Shown piece after piece: positions 8,697 to 17,153 of a DNA stretch of 64,000 nt. Every line of letters starts with the position of its first letter. Position 1 is the first letter of the stretch. Position numbers and translations under genes: made by a program. The notes under the pieces were generated by a model. It saw only the letters and a list, made by a program, of their open reading frames with translations, did no database searches and was not told the DNA's origin. Origin of the DNA: Planctomycetota bacterium (GTDB lineage Bacteria; Planctomycetota; UBA1135; JACQFD01); NCBI GenBank assembly GCA_016200225.1, contig JACQFD010000038.1, forward strand, positions 62,001-126,000. The letters are read 5' to 3'.

Positions 8697-10127
8697 ATGA
8701 GCCAAACCAAACCGCCCCGCGTCCGTTTCGCGCCGTCGCCAACCGGCTACCTCCACATCGGCGGCGCGCGCACCGCGCTTTTCAACTGGCTTTACGCCCG
8801 CCGCACGGGCGGATCGTTTATTCTTCGCATCGAGGACACGGATCAGGAACGGAGCAGCGAGTCGAGTTATCAGGCGATTCTCGATTCGATGCAATGGCTT
8901 GGGCTCACGTGGGACGAGGGTCCCGCCGTCGGCGGCCCGCACGGCCCCTACCGGCAGACGGAACGGATCGCGCTCTATCGCGAATTCGCGGAACGGTTGA
9001 TCGCGACCGGCAAAGCCTACAGATGTATTTGTACAAAAGAACAGCTCGACGTGCTGCGCAAGGAGTCGGAGGCGCGCAAGCGGCCGTTCCGTTATCCCGG
9101 CACGTGTCGCAACCGTCGCGACATTCCCGCGGACGTCCCCCACGCCGTGCGGTTCATCACGCCGACGGAGGGCGCGATCGGATTCGACGATCTGGTTAAA
9201 GGTAATATATCAGTTCAAGCTACGGAAATGCAGGACGAGATATTATTAAGAAGCGACGGCATGCCGCTTTATAACTTTGGCGCCGTCGTCGACGACGTCA
9301 CGATGGGAATCACGCTCGTCGCGCGCGGCGACGACCATGTTATCAATACTCCGCGGCAGGTTTTGATGTATCAGGCGCTCGGTTACGAAGTGCCGCGTTT
9401 CGCGCATCTGCCGATGATCCTCGGCGCCGACAAAACGCGCCTCAGCAAGCGGCACGGCGCCGTGTCGGTGTTGCAATACCGCGACGAAGGCTACCTGCCC
9501 GAGGCATTGTTAAATTATCTCGCGCGCCTCGGCTGGAGTTCGGGCGATCAGGAAGTATTTACAATCGATGAATTGATACAAAAATTCGACTGGGTCGACT
9601 GCGGGCACAACGCGGGCGTTTTCAACCCCGAAAAACTGCGCTGGGTGAACGCCGAACACTTAAAAAAGCGCAGCCCGAAGGAAATGGGCGATTTGATAGA
9701 ACCGCGATTCCGCGCCCGCGGCTTCGACGCGGGTTCGCGCGAACGCCTCGACAGCATCGCCGTCCTCTTCCGCGAACGCGCGCGCACGCTCCTCGAATTG
9801 GAAGAATCGGCCGCGTTTTTATTTAAAATGCCCGCTTACGACCCCGCCGGCGTCGCGAAATTCATAACCCCCGCCATCGCGCCCGCGATGGATGAATTAT
9901 TAGCATTACTCCCCGGCGTAACCCCGTTCAATCACGACGGCATCAAACCCGTATTCGAAGGATTACTCGCAAAACATAACTTAAAAATGGTCGCGCTCGC
10001 CCAAGCGTGCAGAGTTTCAATCAGCGGCACCACCGTGTCGCCGCCGATATTTGAAGTAATGGAAATATTAGGAAAGGACGAGACGTTGGCGCGACTCAAA
10101 GCCGGACGCGCGATCATTGCCGTCTGA
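8697..10127 (+). CDS. gltX: glutamyl-tRNA synthetase
   Basis: A 476-residue class I aminoacyl-tRNA synthetase of normal length. It charges tRNA-Glu with glutamate, and often tRNA-Gln as well in bacteria that use the amidotransferase route. The N-terminus RFAPSPTGYLHIGGARTA holds the HIGH-type motif (His20). IEDTDQERS is the usual glutamate-site segment. KTRLSKR (about 246-252) is the KMSKS-type loop. The start MSQTKPP sits just before the first strand; the 16 extra upstream codons are not conserved-looking. Three tRNA genes for Gln and Glu lie 10-11 kb downstream. The last 247 bases have a diverged second copy at 15268-15517. Confidence 0.97.
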   Translation: MSQTKPPRVRFAPSPTGYLHIGGARTALFNWLYARRTGGSFILRIEDTDQERSSESSYQAILDSMQWLGLTWDEGPAVGGPHGPYRQTERIALYREFAERLIATGKAYRCICTKEQLDVLRKESEARKRPFRYPGTCRNRRDIPADVPHAVRFITPTEGAIGFDDLVKGNISVQATEMQDEILLRSDGMPLYNFGAVVDDVTMGITLVARGDDHVINTPRQVLMYQALGYEVPRFAHLPMILGADKTRLSKRHGAVSVLQYRDEGYLPEALLNYLARLGWSSGDQEVFTIDELIQKFDWVDCGHNAGVFNPEKLRWVNAEHLKKRSPKEMGDLIEPRFRARGFDAGSRERLDSIAVLFRERARTLLELEESAAFLFKMPAYDPAGVAKFITPAIAPAMDELLALLPGVTPFNHDGIKPVFEGLLAKHNLKMVALAQACRVSISGTTVSPPIFEVMEILGKDETLARLKAGRAIIAV

Positions 10128-10152
10128 CCACCGTGCAAACGCGAGTGATTAA

Positions 10153-11247
10153 CTAATTCTTCCACGCAAAGACGCCGACGGATTCGAATCTTTCATTCTT
10201 AATATCGCCAGCGATCGGCGAGACAACGCCAGTCGAGACTTCGAGAATTGCCAACGAATCTTCCGCGCCGGGTGTGCAGACATTCGGCGACCATGTGAAC
10301 GCGATCCATTTCGCGTCCGGCGACCAGGCGATCGAACGGACGCCCGCACCGAGCGCGGCGCGCGGATCGCGCGAAATGGTATGAAATGGAACGACTCGAA
10401 CGGACCCGGCCGCGATGTCGAGAATTGCAATTTCAGTAAAATTTAAGAATCTCGTTTCCCCGCGAAACTTTAAGTATGCAAGCTGCGCGCCGGTTGGCGA
10501 AAGCGAGGGCGCGGTATCGACGTCGCCATGTGTAACTTCGACGGAGTCCCCGCCAATGGCTGGAATACGATAGACGCGCCAGTGATCATCCTTTACATTC
10601 GCACTATAATAAATTTCATCTTCGTTCGCCGCCCATCCGAATCCGCCCAGCGCGTCGAACGATGCGACAGTCTTCGATGTCTCGCCGGATATATCATAAG
10701 TGCAGAGCTGCGTCTTCGAACCCGACGCGCGGACGTAAAGAATCATCCGGCCTCCGGGCGACCAACGGCCGTCCTTTCCATCGGCGATTTTCTTCAATTC
10801 TTTTCCGACCGGCGTCGAAAAGTATAATCCGGCGTCCGGCGGCGGATAATTATATTTGTCGATTAGCAACTTTCTGCCGTCGGGCGAACTCTTATAACTT
10901 CCGCCCGATTCCAGTGGATACGACGCGCGAACGCCGTCGCGCGAATCCTCGCGAAAAGATTGGATACGATCGCCCGTCTTCATGGAATAAATAATCGAGT
11001 CCGACCCTGAAATCCAGCCGGCGTCGACGATGTCGACGCCGGCGCCTCCCTTGAGTTCCGTCGTGTTCCGCGTTTGAATATCATACAAATAGAGCGACCG
11101 GCCGCCGGCGGCGCCTTTTGTGAAGAGTAACTTCGGCGGCGCCGCCGGCCTTGATAATGAATCGGGCCGCGTGTCCGTTTTCGAATGCATGGCGCCCGCC
11201 GGCAGGACGGCAAGACACGATGCGGCGAACGCGCGGACCGAATTCAT
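10153..11247 (-). CDS. secreted TolB/PD40-type beta-propeller protein
   Basis: A 364-residue protein with a signal peptide (MNSVRAFAASCLAVLPAGA). It has repeated propeller blades of the PD40/TolB type, for example SSPDGRKLLIDKY, RWSPGGRMILYVR, LSPTGAQLAYLKF and AWSPDAKWIAFTW. Such proteins act in the periplasm or at the surface as binding scaffolds; no catalytic residues are visible. It lies 3 bases downstream of the secreted protein gene ending at 11251, so the two probably form one minus-strand operon. An in-frame TTG lies one codon upstream of the chosen ATG. It is convergent with gltX. Confidence 0.75.
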   Translation of the reverse strand: MNSVRAFAASCLAVLPAGAMHSKTDTRPDSLSRPAAPPKLLFTKGAAGGRSLYLYDIQTRNTTELKGGAGVDIVDAGWISGSDSIIYSMKTGDRIQSFREDSRDGVRASYPLESGGSYKSSPDGRKLLIDKYNYPPPDAGLYFSTPVGKELKKIADGKDGRWSPGGRMILYVRASGSKTQLCTYDISGETSKTVASFDALGGFGWAANEDEIYYSANVKDDHWRVYRIPAIGGDSVEVTHGDVDTAPSLSPTGAQLAYLKFRGETRFLNFTEIAILDIAAGSVRVVPFHTISRDPRAALGAGVRSIAWSPDAKWIAFTWSPNVCTPGAEDSLAILEVSTGVVSPIAGDIKNERFESVGVFAWKN

Positions 11248-11250
11248 CAA

Positions 11251-13206
11251 TTAAGGATAGCCTATTTGGAACGATGTCCCATTGGAAGATACGAGTCCGA
11301 GTTGATTGGCGCTCGAATCCGGCGCGAACCATTGGCCATAAAAATCGAACCCGATCAGATACGAGTCGGATGGAACAACTATATCCAAAGTTCCGTGCCC
11401 GTCGCCATCCGTCGAAACCGTATAGTCGAGCTCGGCGGTATTGTATAAATAACAACCGGGCGCGCCATAGCCTGAAAGGCTCAGACCGAGCGGAGTGAAT
11501 CCAACAAAAAGAACGGCCCACGAGTCGGGCGCGAGGTCATAGCCCTCGAATGTTAATGTTGCGCCGCCGGACGTCGAGCCGCTCGCATCCGATCGCGGCA
11601 CGATCGGATCCACTCCGCAACTCGCCCCGTATTGGGTCCATCCCTGAACGCGGAATACGACACTTGGAGGCGAGGGGCTCGTCGTGACGTCCTGAATCAT
11701 TAACATTTCGCCTGCCACGAGCGGCGTCCCGATCGAAATTACGGCGGAGAGATCGGTTCCAATGACGGCGGAACCGATCAAAGACGTCGAAGTTCCCGAC
11801 GGCGAAAACTTATATAACTCAATTGTGGAATTATAGTTTCCGAATACGACGACTTCCGTGGCTCCGAACACGGGCGGTTCCGCTCCGGGGTTCTGGTGCG
11901 CGAGATCGTATCCGTACGTTGTCGTCGTCGCGTCGGCCGCGAGGTCATTATCAGTATCTGCGTAATTAATATACACCGTCGACGCGTCATCGACGTCCTG
12001 AATCCGCAGGTCCGCGTCCGTGGCGCCGACAACTGTGTTATTCGAAGGATCGATCCCGATCGACAGCGCGGTCGCCAGTTGGGAAAAAACCGATGCGTCC
12101 GCGAAAACAGTGGCATTCAGCGTCTCGGGAATTCCATCGTTATCAAGATCCTGAATGATAAGAATCCTTCCGGAGAGCGAGTCGAGTACGTATATGCTGA
12201 GATAACCGCCGACGCGGGCGCACACTGCCGAGAGCGGATTGCAATAGGGAAGCGTCAACGTGGCCAACGATTGTAATACGGTCGCCGTCGCCGTGCTGAA
12301 TTCCACAAATTCGATTTTGCCGATCGCTTGTGAACTGTCCATTCCAAGAATCGCGACCACAGGCATGCCATGCGGACCCGTTACTCCGGCCTGCATCACC
12401 TCCATATCGAGAACTGTATCCATCGAAGTTGTATAATCATTCGATGTCGTGGATTGAATTGAATGGAACGCGCCATGAACGACGCCCTCCGATTCGTCCG
12501 CGAAGAGTGCGCTTCGATTATCTAATATTAACTCTCGGAATCCCCACTGCGGCGTATGTGCGTAGGGCCATGTAACGTGGATCACAATATTTTCCGATTT
12601 GGATTTGGCCTTCTTATCGTCGCTCTTTTCAAATATTTTAATCTGGCAGCAAGCCCATTTGTAGTCAACGCTATTCTTATCGACTCCGAGCGCGTCGTAC
12701 CACGCTTTCTGCGCCTTCCACGCCTTCAATTCGTCGTGGGCGCCCGCACCGACCCCGCCGACGTGCTGCCATTCGTGGCACATGACACCGGCAAGAATAT
12801 TACAATCTCCATCAATAACATCCGGCGCCACATTAATCTTATCTCCCGCGGATCCGGCCCGTTCGTCCGCAAGAGTCATCGCATACGCAGACCTGCTTGC
12901 CGGTCCGCTCTCCGCGCAAAACTGCGAGGGCGGAGGTTGTTGCGGCCCGGGGCCATCGGGATCGGGCGGATCCAACATATTGCATAGCGCCTTTGCACAT
13001 GCTTCCTCTTCGCTCCCCGCCTTTGCGTTATTCTTTATTTTATTGATCGCGGCCTTGAGCTTACTCTTCTGACCCGCGGTAAGCGGATGTCCGACGTTTT
13101 GTGTACCTGAATTGAATCCCGCGAACAGCGGCGCAAACGAGAACATGAACAATATCAAGAGGACGCCCGCAAATCGACGGATTAGTTGTAAAGTGGAACT
13201 CTTCAT
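11251..13206 (-). CDS. large secreted protein with HEWQH zinc-protease-like motif
   Basis: A 651-residue protein. It has a signal peptide of about 32 residues (hydrophobic core GVLLILFMFSFAPLFA). A Cys- and Pro-rich N-terminal part contains HEWQH (144-148), an HExxH motif in the setting VMCHEWQHVGG, suggesting zinc binding. A distal third ligand is not obvious, so protease activity is unproven. About 210-520 is beta-rich and may be a propeller built of short phrases such as LDNRSALF, VVAILGMD and IIQDLDNDG. The last 100 residues form a beta-sandwich ending FYGQWFAPDSSANQLGL, a style common in exported proteins of some planctomycetes. The start is the ATG of MKSSTLQLIRR; the frame remains open 34 codons further up. 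It is probably co-transcribed with the TolB-like gene. Confidence 0.65.
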   Translation of the reverse strand: MKSSTLQLIRRFAGVLLILFMFSFAPLFAGFNSGTQNVGHPLTAGQKSKLKAAINKIKNNAKAGSEEEACAKALCNMLDPPDPDGPGPQQPPPSQFCAESGPASRSAYAMTLADERAGSAGDKINVAPDVIDGDCNILAGVMCHEWQHVGGVGAGAHDELKAWKAQKAWYDALGVDKNSVDYKWACCQIKIFEKSDDKKAKSKSENIVIHVTWPYAHTPQWGFRELILDNRSALFADESEGVVHGAFHSIQSTTSNDYTTSMDTVLDMEVMQAGVTGPHGMPVVAILGMDSSQAIGKIEFVEFSTATATVLQSLATLTLPYCNPLSAVCARVGGYLSIYVLDSLSGRILIIQDLDNDGIPETLNATVFADASVFSQLATALSIGIDPSNNTVVGATDADLRIQDVDDASTVYINYADTDNDLAADATTTTYGYDLAHQNPGAEPPVFGATEVVVFGNYNSTIELYKFSPSGTSTSLIGSAVIGTDLSAVISIGTPLVAGEMLMIQDVTTSPSPPSVVFRVQGWTQYGASCGVDPIVPRSDASGSTSGGATLTFEGYDLAPDSWAVLFVGFTPLGLSLSGYGAPGCYLYNTAELDYTVSTDGDGHGTLDIVVPSDSYLIGFDFYGQWFAPDSSANQLGLVSSNGTSFQIGYP

Positions 13207-13510
13207 ATGAATCACCCAATGTAGTTTCCTCGGAATTCCAATGCCCCGTTGGCCCAATTGTAATGGCCACTTCGCGATGGAACTCCTTAAAGGGACAGAA
13301 CGAAACACCGGTTGGATGGAGGTCGCGCTGGAAAGGTTTCACGACTTCCGATTTTCGCGGCGACCTTCGGCCTGTGCACGTATCCCACGCAGCCGCCTTC
13401 GACGTCTCGGAGATCCTGTTCGCTTTTCACGCAAGGTCGGCGCCGGGGCAACGCGGCTGCGCCGTTCCCGCCGAGGCCGGCTCCGGCAGCGAGTCCATCA
13501 AGTCGAGGAT
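13207..13510. other. intergenic spacer, no gene seen
   Basis: About 300 bases upstream of the HEWQH protein, presumably holding its promoter. Open frames here are short, overlap on several frames and show no family resemblance. No hairpin with a T-run was found. Confidence 0.4.
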
Positions 13511-13759
13511 TTACTGTTTGATCTCTTCATTAGTAATCATACCGCCCGGGTGCGGTTCAGCCAATTCGACGCGCGCATTCCGGCGGCGGTCGGACAAATG
13601 CTCAAGCGCGTCCAGCCTCTTTGCATAATCATACACCGGCCATTTTCCCGCATCGACGCGCACGCGCAACGCAAGCGATCCGACGATGGATACACAAATG
13701 ATCGGCACGAATGTCGGAAATCTAAAATACAACTTCAGTGATCGATACCCGGAGTCCAT
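13511..13759 (-). CDS. small membrane protein, cassette copy 1
   Basis: An 82-residue protein with one strong hydrophobic segment (FVPIICVSIVGSLALRVRV) followed by GKWPVYDYAKRLDALEHL. It is clearly paralogous to the frameshifted gene at 18381-18835 (same GSLALR, GKWPVYDYAKR and RRN-A segments) but shorter, ending after GGMITNEEIKQ. The bases just upstream of its ATG (13768-13782) resemble the last codons of the SGNH gene at 18847. The esterase partner therefore seems to have been lost here, leaving only its final bases. No function can be assigned. Confidence 0.6.
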   Translation of the reverse strand: MDSGYRSLKLYFRFPTFVPIICVSIVGSLALRVRVDAGKWPVYDYAKRLDALEHLSDRRRNARVELAEPHPGGMITNEEIKQ

Positions 13760-13916
13760 TCTAGGGAAATTTACTCTTCAACCTTTGGAAGAATAGTATT
13801 ATTCACTGCCGAAGTCCGCTAATATCCATTGAGTATCTGGTCGTTGACGCGCCCGCGACAGCAACGCTCGTTAGTGAAATTGTTTTTTGCGTGCGATTAT
13901 CTGTTACACTAATTTG

Positions 13917-14897
13917 CTACTTCCCGGAAAATAACGGACAGCGAATGCGCCCATTCGGATCGGGCCGGGAATCATGAAATCCCTTCAACCCTTCTGCACT
14001 TGCAGCAATTGAATATCGAACGGCATCTTCAAACACTTTGCCTCTCTCGAATAGCTGAATATCGGCAACGCCGAATTCTGGATTCTGAATTATCTTGTTT
14101 ATTAATATATCTTTTCCCACCGGCACTTCAAATATACCGATGCCTATCGCAGGTGGATTGTCCTTCAGGACGTCCCAACAATCCACACTTAGCGTTCCAT
14201 CTGTTTCCGCCGGGATGGATCCTAATAATTCCATCGTGAGCCAGACTTCACCGGCTGGCAGCGGACCTAAAGTAAAACACCCATCGGCGGACAACGGCGC
14301 ATAGAACCTGTGATCGAAGCCCTTAACAAATGGCCTCGGAGCGGTATGACTCCTAAAAACTCCGCAGATCCTCAAACCATCCACGATCATGTCCCTCGGA
14401 AGTTCAATGCGGCCAAATATGAAGTTTGCTCTTGGAAGAGTGAGCAACACGGGCTTGTCTCTTGAATCTGTCCGGATTGTAATATTTATAGTTGTCGCAT
14501 TTTCCGGCGAGCGCGCGGCAACCAGGACATATTCGCCAGGAACTACATTTTGAAATTGAAACGTTCCGTTCGGCGCCGACCTGATCCGATGCTTTTCGAT
14601 CCGAGTCGACACCGGACCCTTCGGCTTCCATTCCTTCAGTTGCTCGAGCATTGTACTACTTTCGTTATTGTAAGGTAGTGCCGATGGCTTAAAAAGATGG
14701 ACCCAAACTGGATACAAAGCCCGTCTTCCGTCTTGTTCAAGAAGAATACCGTTCAGAGTACACAAATCCGAGGGCTGGCTCGACGCATGGTGCGACGACG
14801 GAACCGATGATTGCTTATCATTGGAATTGCTTTGTAAAGTAATACAAATCAACACGAATCCAAGAATGGTAGTAATTAGGCTGGCTTTCATTGGCAT
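13917..14897 (-). CDS. exported carboxypeptidase-regulatory-like domain protein
   Basis: A 326-residue protein with an N-terminal hydrophobic signal or anchor (ASLITTILGFVLICITL). A Ser/Asn-rich linker and beta-rich domains follow. The segment SAPNGTFQFQNVVPGEYVLVAA is the hallmark of a CarboxypepD_reg/SpaA-like fold (NGxFxFxNVxPGxYxL). A second, weaker unit reads DGCFTLGPLPAGEVWLTM. Such domains are structural or adhesive rather than catalytic. An AAGGA sequence lies about 9 bases before the ATG; Met3 is an alternative start. Base composition is more AT-rich than in the flanking genes, as in much of the 13.8-18.5 kb zone. Confidence 0.6.
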   Translation of the reverse strand: MPMKASLITTILGFVLICITLQSNSNDKQSSVPSSHHASSQPSDLCTLNGILLEQDGRRALYPVWVHLFKPSALPYNNESSTMLEQLKEWKPKGPVSTRIEKHRIRSAPNGTFQFQNVVPGEYVLVAARSPENATTINITIRTDSRDKPVLLTLPRANFIFGRIELPRDMIVDGLRICGVFRSHTAPRPFVKGFDHRFYAPLSADGCFTLGPLPAGEVWLTMELLGSIPAETDGTLSVDCWDVLKDNPPAIGIGIFEVPVGKDILINKIIQNPEFGVADIQLFERGKVFEDAVRYSIAASAEGLKGFHDSRPDPNGRIRCPLFSGK

Positions 14898-14926
14898 CTT
14901 AAGAAGTCCTTATGTTTCAATGATCT

Positions 14927-15013
14927 TTACAAATCTCGTTCGCGCGGCGTTGTGAACGATTTCGACGCTGCTGAACATCCCGCCGGTATGAAAGATCGAT
15001 GTTTGGTTTTCAT
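14927..15013 (-). pseudogene. 5' remnant of the small membrane protein, cassette copy 3
   Basis: An ATG opens a 28-codon frame that begins M-K-T-K-H-R-S-F. Its first codons align with M-D-S-G-Y-R-S-L of the 13511-13759 gene and with T-D-A-N-V-R-S-F at 18835. Similarity is lost after about eight codons and the frame soon stops. It lies 11 bases after the stop of the esterase 3' fragment, the same spacing as in the complete cassette. Confidence 0.45.
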
Positions 15014-15024
15014 CGGCGGCAAGT

Positions 15025-15275
15025 TTACTCTTTCACCACCAACGGCTCCGAATCAAATTGTTGCAACGTGTTTCCGCTGCCGCGCGACGCGACGCATGTC
15101 GCGAAGGCGTACGGGGAAAGGTCTTGCATGAATTCGGGCGTCGCGGAGAGAGTCGTTTTCCCGTCCACGCCGAGGACACCGCGGATGGATTGCATGGATG
15201 CGTCCGCGCCGGATGCATTGTTTAACTTCACTTCGATTGGAATTATAATGTTATTAAAAGCCGACGAGCCCGCGA
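15025..15275 (-). pseudogene. 3' fragment of an SGNH-type esterase gene
   Basis: This frame encodes about 80 residues matching the C-terminus of the gene at 18847-20229. Shared phrases include IRGVLGVDGKT, ASRGSGNTLQQF and a similar Lys-ending tail. The N-terminal catalytic part is absent. The fragment is joined, through the shared bases GCCCGCG, to the 3' part of a gltX copy on the other strand. A long minus-strand frame running through the junction to 15420 is therefore an artefact of the fusion. Confidence 0.8.
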
Positions 15276-15517
15276 TGGATGAATTGTTAACATTACTCCC
15301 CGGCGTGACCCCGTTCAACCACGACGGCATCGAACCCGTATTTGAAGGATTACTCGCAAAACATAACTTAAAAATGGTCGCGCTCGCGCAAGCGTGCGGA
15401 GTTTCGATCAGCGGCACCACCGTGTCGCCGCCGATATTTCAAGTAATGGAAATATTAGGAAAGGAGGAGACGTTGGCGAGAGTAAGGAAGGGTAGAGCTT
15501 TGATCGCGGCCCCGTGA
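15268..15517 (+). pseudogene. 3' fragment of gltX (glutamyl-tRNA synthetase)
   Basis: About 250 bases repeat the last 247 bases of the complete gltX (9881-10127) in the same orientation. Most positions are identical, including an uninterrupted run of about 40 bases in the middle. The encoded tail PAMDELLTLLPGVTPF...ETLARVRKGRALIAAP keeps the reading frame and a stop, but the catalytic and most tRNA-binding parts are missing, so it cannot work as a synthetase. An in-frame ATG upstream (14999) would join it to unrelated sequence, so I treat it as a relic. Confidence 0.9.
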
Positions 15518-15570
15518 TTTAAACACTTTGGCAGTCGGGCGCGGTTGCTTGTTTTAAAATCGCAAGCCCG

Positions 15571-15900
15571 CTAATTGCTAATGGTTACGCCAGAGATATT
15601 TGCAAACTCACTCTCTCGAAGCGCCGTTCGTAACATATTGATCTTATCCTCTTCCCCGTAAATGATTTGGCACTCATGGTCCTCGATCCACCAATAAGTT
15701 CCATCATGCTTACTTCGGAGAAATGTCATAAGATTTGAAAGTTTTCCTTCAACTTGCTTATTTGGTATTAAGTATCGCTTGATTCTCGCCAATTCCGCCA
15801 TGCGGGGATTATTCGACTCCAAAATTGCTTCCGCGGGACCGTTCGATTTACAAGAGGCAATGGCCAACACCATCGACAACGAATAGGCAAGTATCTTCAT
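15571..15900 (-). CDS. small predicted lipoprotein
   Basis: A 109-residue protein with a lipoprotein signal (MKILAYSLSMVLAIASC, Cys17 in the lipobox). The mature part is mixed helix and strand with no recognised domain; it ends MLRTALRESEFANISGVTIS. It is more AT-rich than the surrounding conserved genes. Its ATG overlaps the stop of a doubtful 60-codon frame upstream (15897-16079). Function unknown. Confidence 0.5.
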   Translation of the reverse strand: MKILAYSLSMVLAIASCKSNGPAEAILESNNPRMAELARIKRYLIPNKQVEGKLSNLMTFLRSKHDGTYWWIEDHECQIIYGEEDKINMLRTALRESEFANISGVTISN

Positions 15901-16234
15901 TGATAGTGTATTCGACTTGGGGTCGGATTTTTTGAATCTATCATAATATTCAAGAACTCAATCACCGCTTCGCATGAAACACGACGAAGGTGCACACCGC
16001 CTTGGATTCGTCGGGTCGGTTTGAATTGTAACATGCCAAACAGGTTTGTGTTCAATCGAAGCGAAACGTGCGACTTCATTTACACAACCAACCCCTCCAT
16101 TTTGCGCGCGAATCCGACGGCGTCAACGGCTGCGCAACGGCGACGACATCGCGGCGGGGTTGGAATTAGAAAGTATCTCATTGATCTCGTCATCTTGCCG
16201 GTTACACCAATGTTGGACTTAAGACATTAAAATC
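15901..16234. other. intergenic spacer before the IS element
   Basis: No supported gene. A 60-codon minus-strand frame overlaps the start of the lipoprotein gene by four bases. It has no recognisable motif and I left it out. The right edge is the outer flank of the IS1595-type inverted repeat, ending in AATC. Confidence 0.4.
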
Positions 16235-16258
16235 TTCGGAACTATCGGCTTGTTGAAA
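16235..16258 (+). repeat. left terminal inverted repeat of the IS element
   Basis: Twenty-four bases starting TTCGGAACTATCGG; they match the reverse complement of 18327-18350 exactly. Confidence 0.9.
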
Positions 16259-16347
16259 TCGAGGCGCGCCATGGGTAGTCTGCCCACCTTCGGCCAGCAA
16301 CAAACGCCCTTACTTTTCGAGGCGTCACGGACGGCCGCTATGGGACT

Positions 16348-17115
16348 ATGCCGAGACATTCCGCCCGCGATTCGTGGCACACGTTTCAAGCTCTATACGC
16401 GAACCGACCCGCGAGGGTGGCTGGCGTGCTGCTAAGCTTACTTAGTTTGGGTAGCGGAATCCAGACGTACGTCAAGTTTAGCGACGCTGACCCAAGAGTC
16501 CAATCGTCTGCGTTCACGTTCACGATAGCGACAGTCGCTTGTCTCTTTCTTCTATTGGCACTAACTGTATACGGTGCGATCACTAAGGCTAATCGAGCAA
16601 ACTTTATTATAGAACGACAAGACAAGCGAATAGACAATCTGACCAGCGCAAAAGCTATTCTCAAAAGCCAGCTTGCCGTAACGCACAACATTCAACCGCC
16701 AAAAACAAAGATTGAACAAATAATAGAAAAATTAGAGGCCGCTCCAATTACCACATTAGATTTTCAGCGAATTTGTGGATATACAATCTTATTCACTTTT
16801 GCGGAGGAGCTAACTGCTGGAATAAAGGAAAGCGATTTATACAGCCATATTCAGTCGCGAGTGAAAATCAGCTTTGAGACTGATCATGGAGCAAGAGACG
16901 CGCTTTACGTCGCCCTCTATCGTGAGGGACTATTACTTCTCGACGGAAAGCTCGCTTCAGAAACGAATCGTCCAAGTCTTGATCATTGCGCGTTGCTTGG
17001 CAATGGAATTGTTATGTATGGAGCAATCTCTGGTACGAAAACGGTAACTCTTTCGCCGTTATGCAGAGATGTAATGGCGGAGATCAAAAAACGCCTCGTA
17101 GCCGCTGGAAAATAG
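16348..17115 (+). CDS. IS-borne two-pass membrane protein (passenger)
   Basis: A 255-residue protein inside the IS element, 38 bases before the transposase. Two hydrophobic helices (about 23-42 and 56-78) are followed by a charged, probably coiled-coil stretch (about 80-110) with NLTSAKAILKSQLA. A cytoplasmic domain of about 140 residues then contains LDFQRICGYTILFTFAEEL and ends VMAEIKKRLVAAGK. I recognise no family. It is not needed for DDE transposition as known from other IS1595 members. Possibilities are a cargo trait (signalling, toxin-like or immunity protein) or a transposition regulator. The gene is AT-rich compared with chromosomal genes. An ATG in another frame (16250) gives only a 61-codon shadow. 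Confidence 0.6.
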   Translation: MPRHSARDSWHTFQALYANRPARVAGVLLSLLSLGSGIQTYVKFSDADPRVQSSAFTFTIATVACLFLLLALTVYGAITKANRANFIIERQDKRIDNLTSAKAILKSQLAVTHNIQPPKTKIEQIIEKLEAAPITTLDFQRICGYTILFTFAEELTAGIKESDLYSHIQSRVKISFETDHGARDALYVALYREGLLLLDGKLASETNRPSLDHCALLGNGIVMYGAISGTKTVTLSPLCRDVMAEIKKRLVAAGK

Positions 17116-17153
17116 CCCTTTCAATCTCCCGAAAGATCGCCTACACTTTTTTC

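Noticed and set aside
14999..15517. A 172-codon plus-strand gene including the gltX tail.
   Set aside because: Its first half is antisense to the esterase fragment and its second half is a gltX 3' end, so the frame exists only because two relics are fused.
15897..16079. A 60-codon minus-strand frame overlapping the lipoprotein start by ATGA.
   Set aside because: No domain, signal or conserved-looking segment; the overlap alone is too little.
16986..17153. Longer transposase start.
   Set aside because: It would overlap the passenger gene by about 130 bases and adds residues absent from typical IS1595 transposases.
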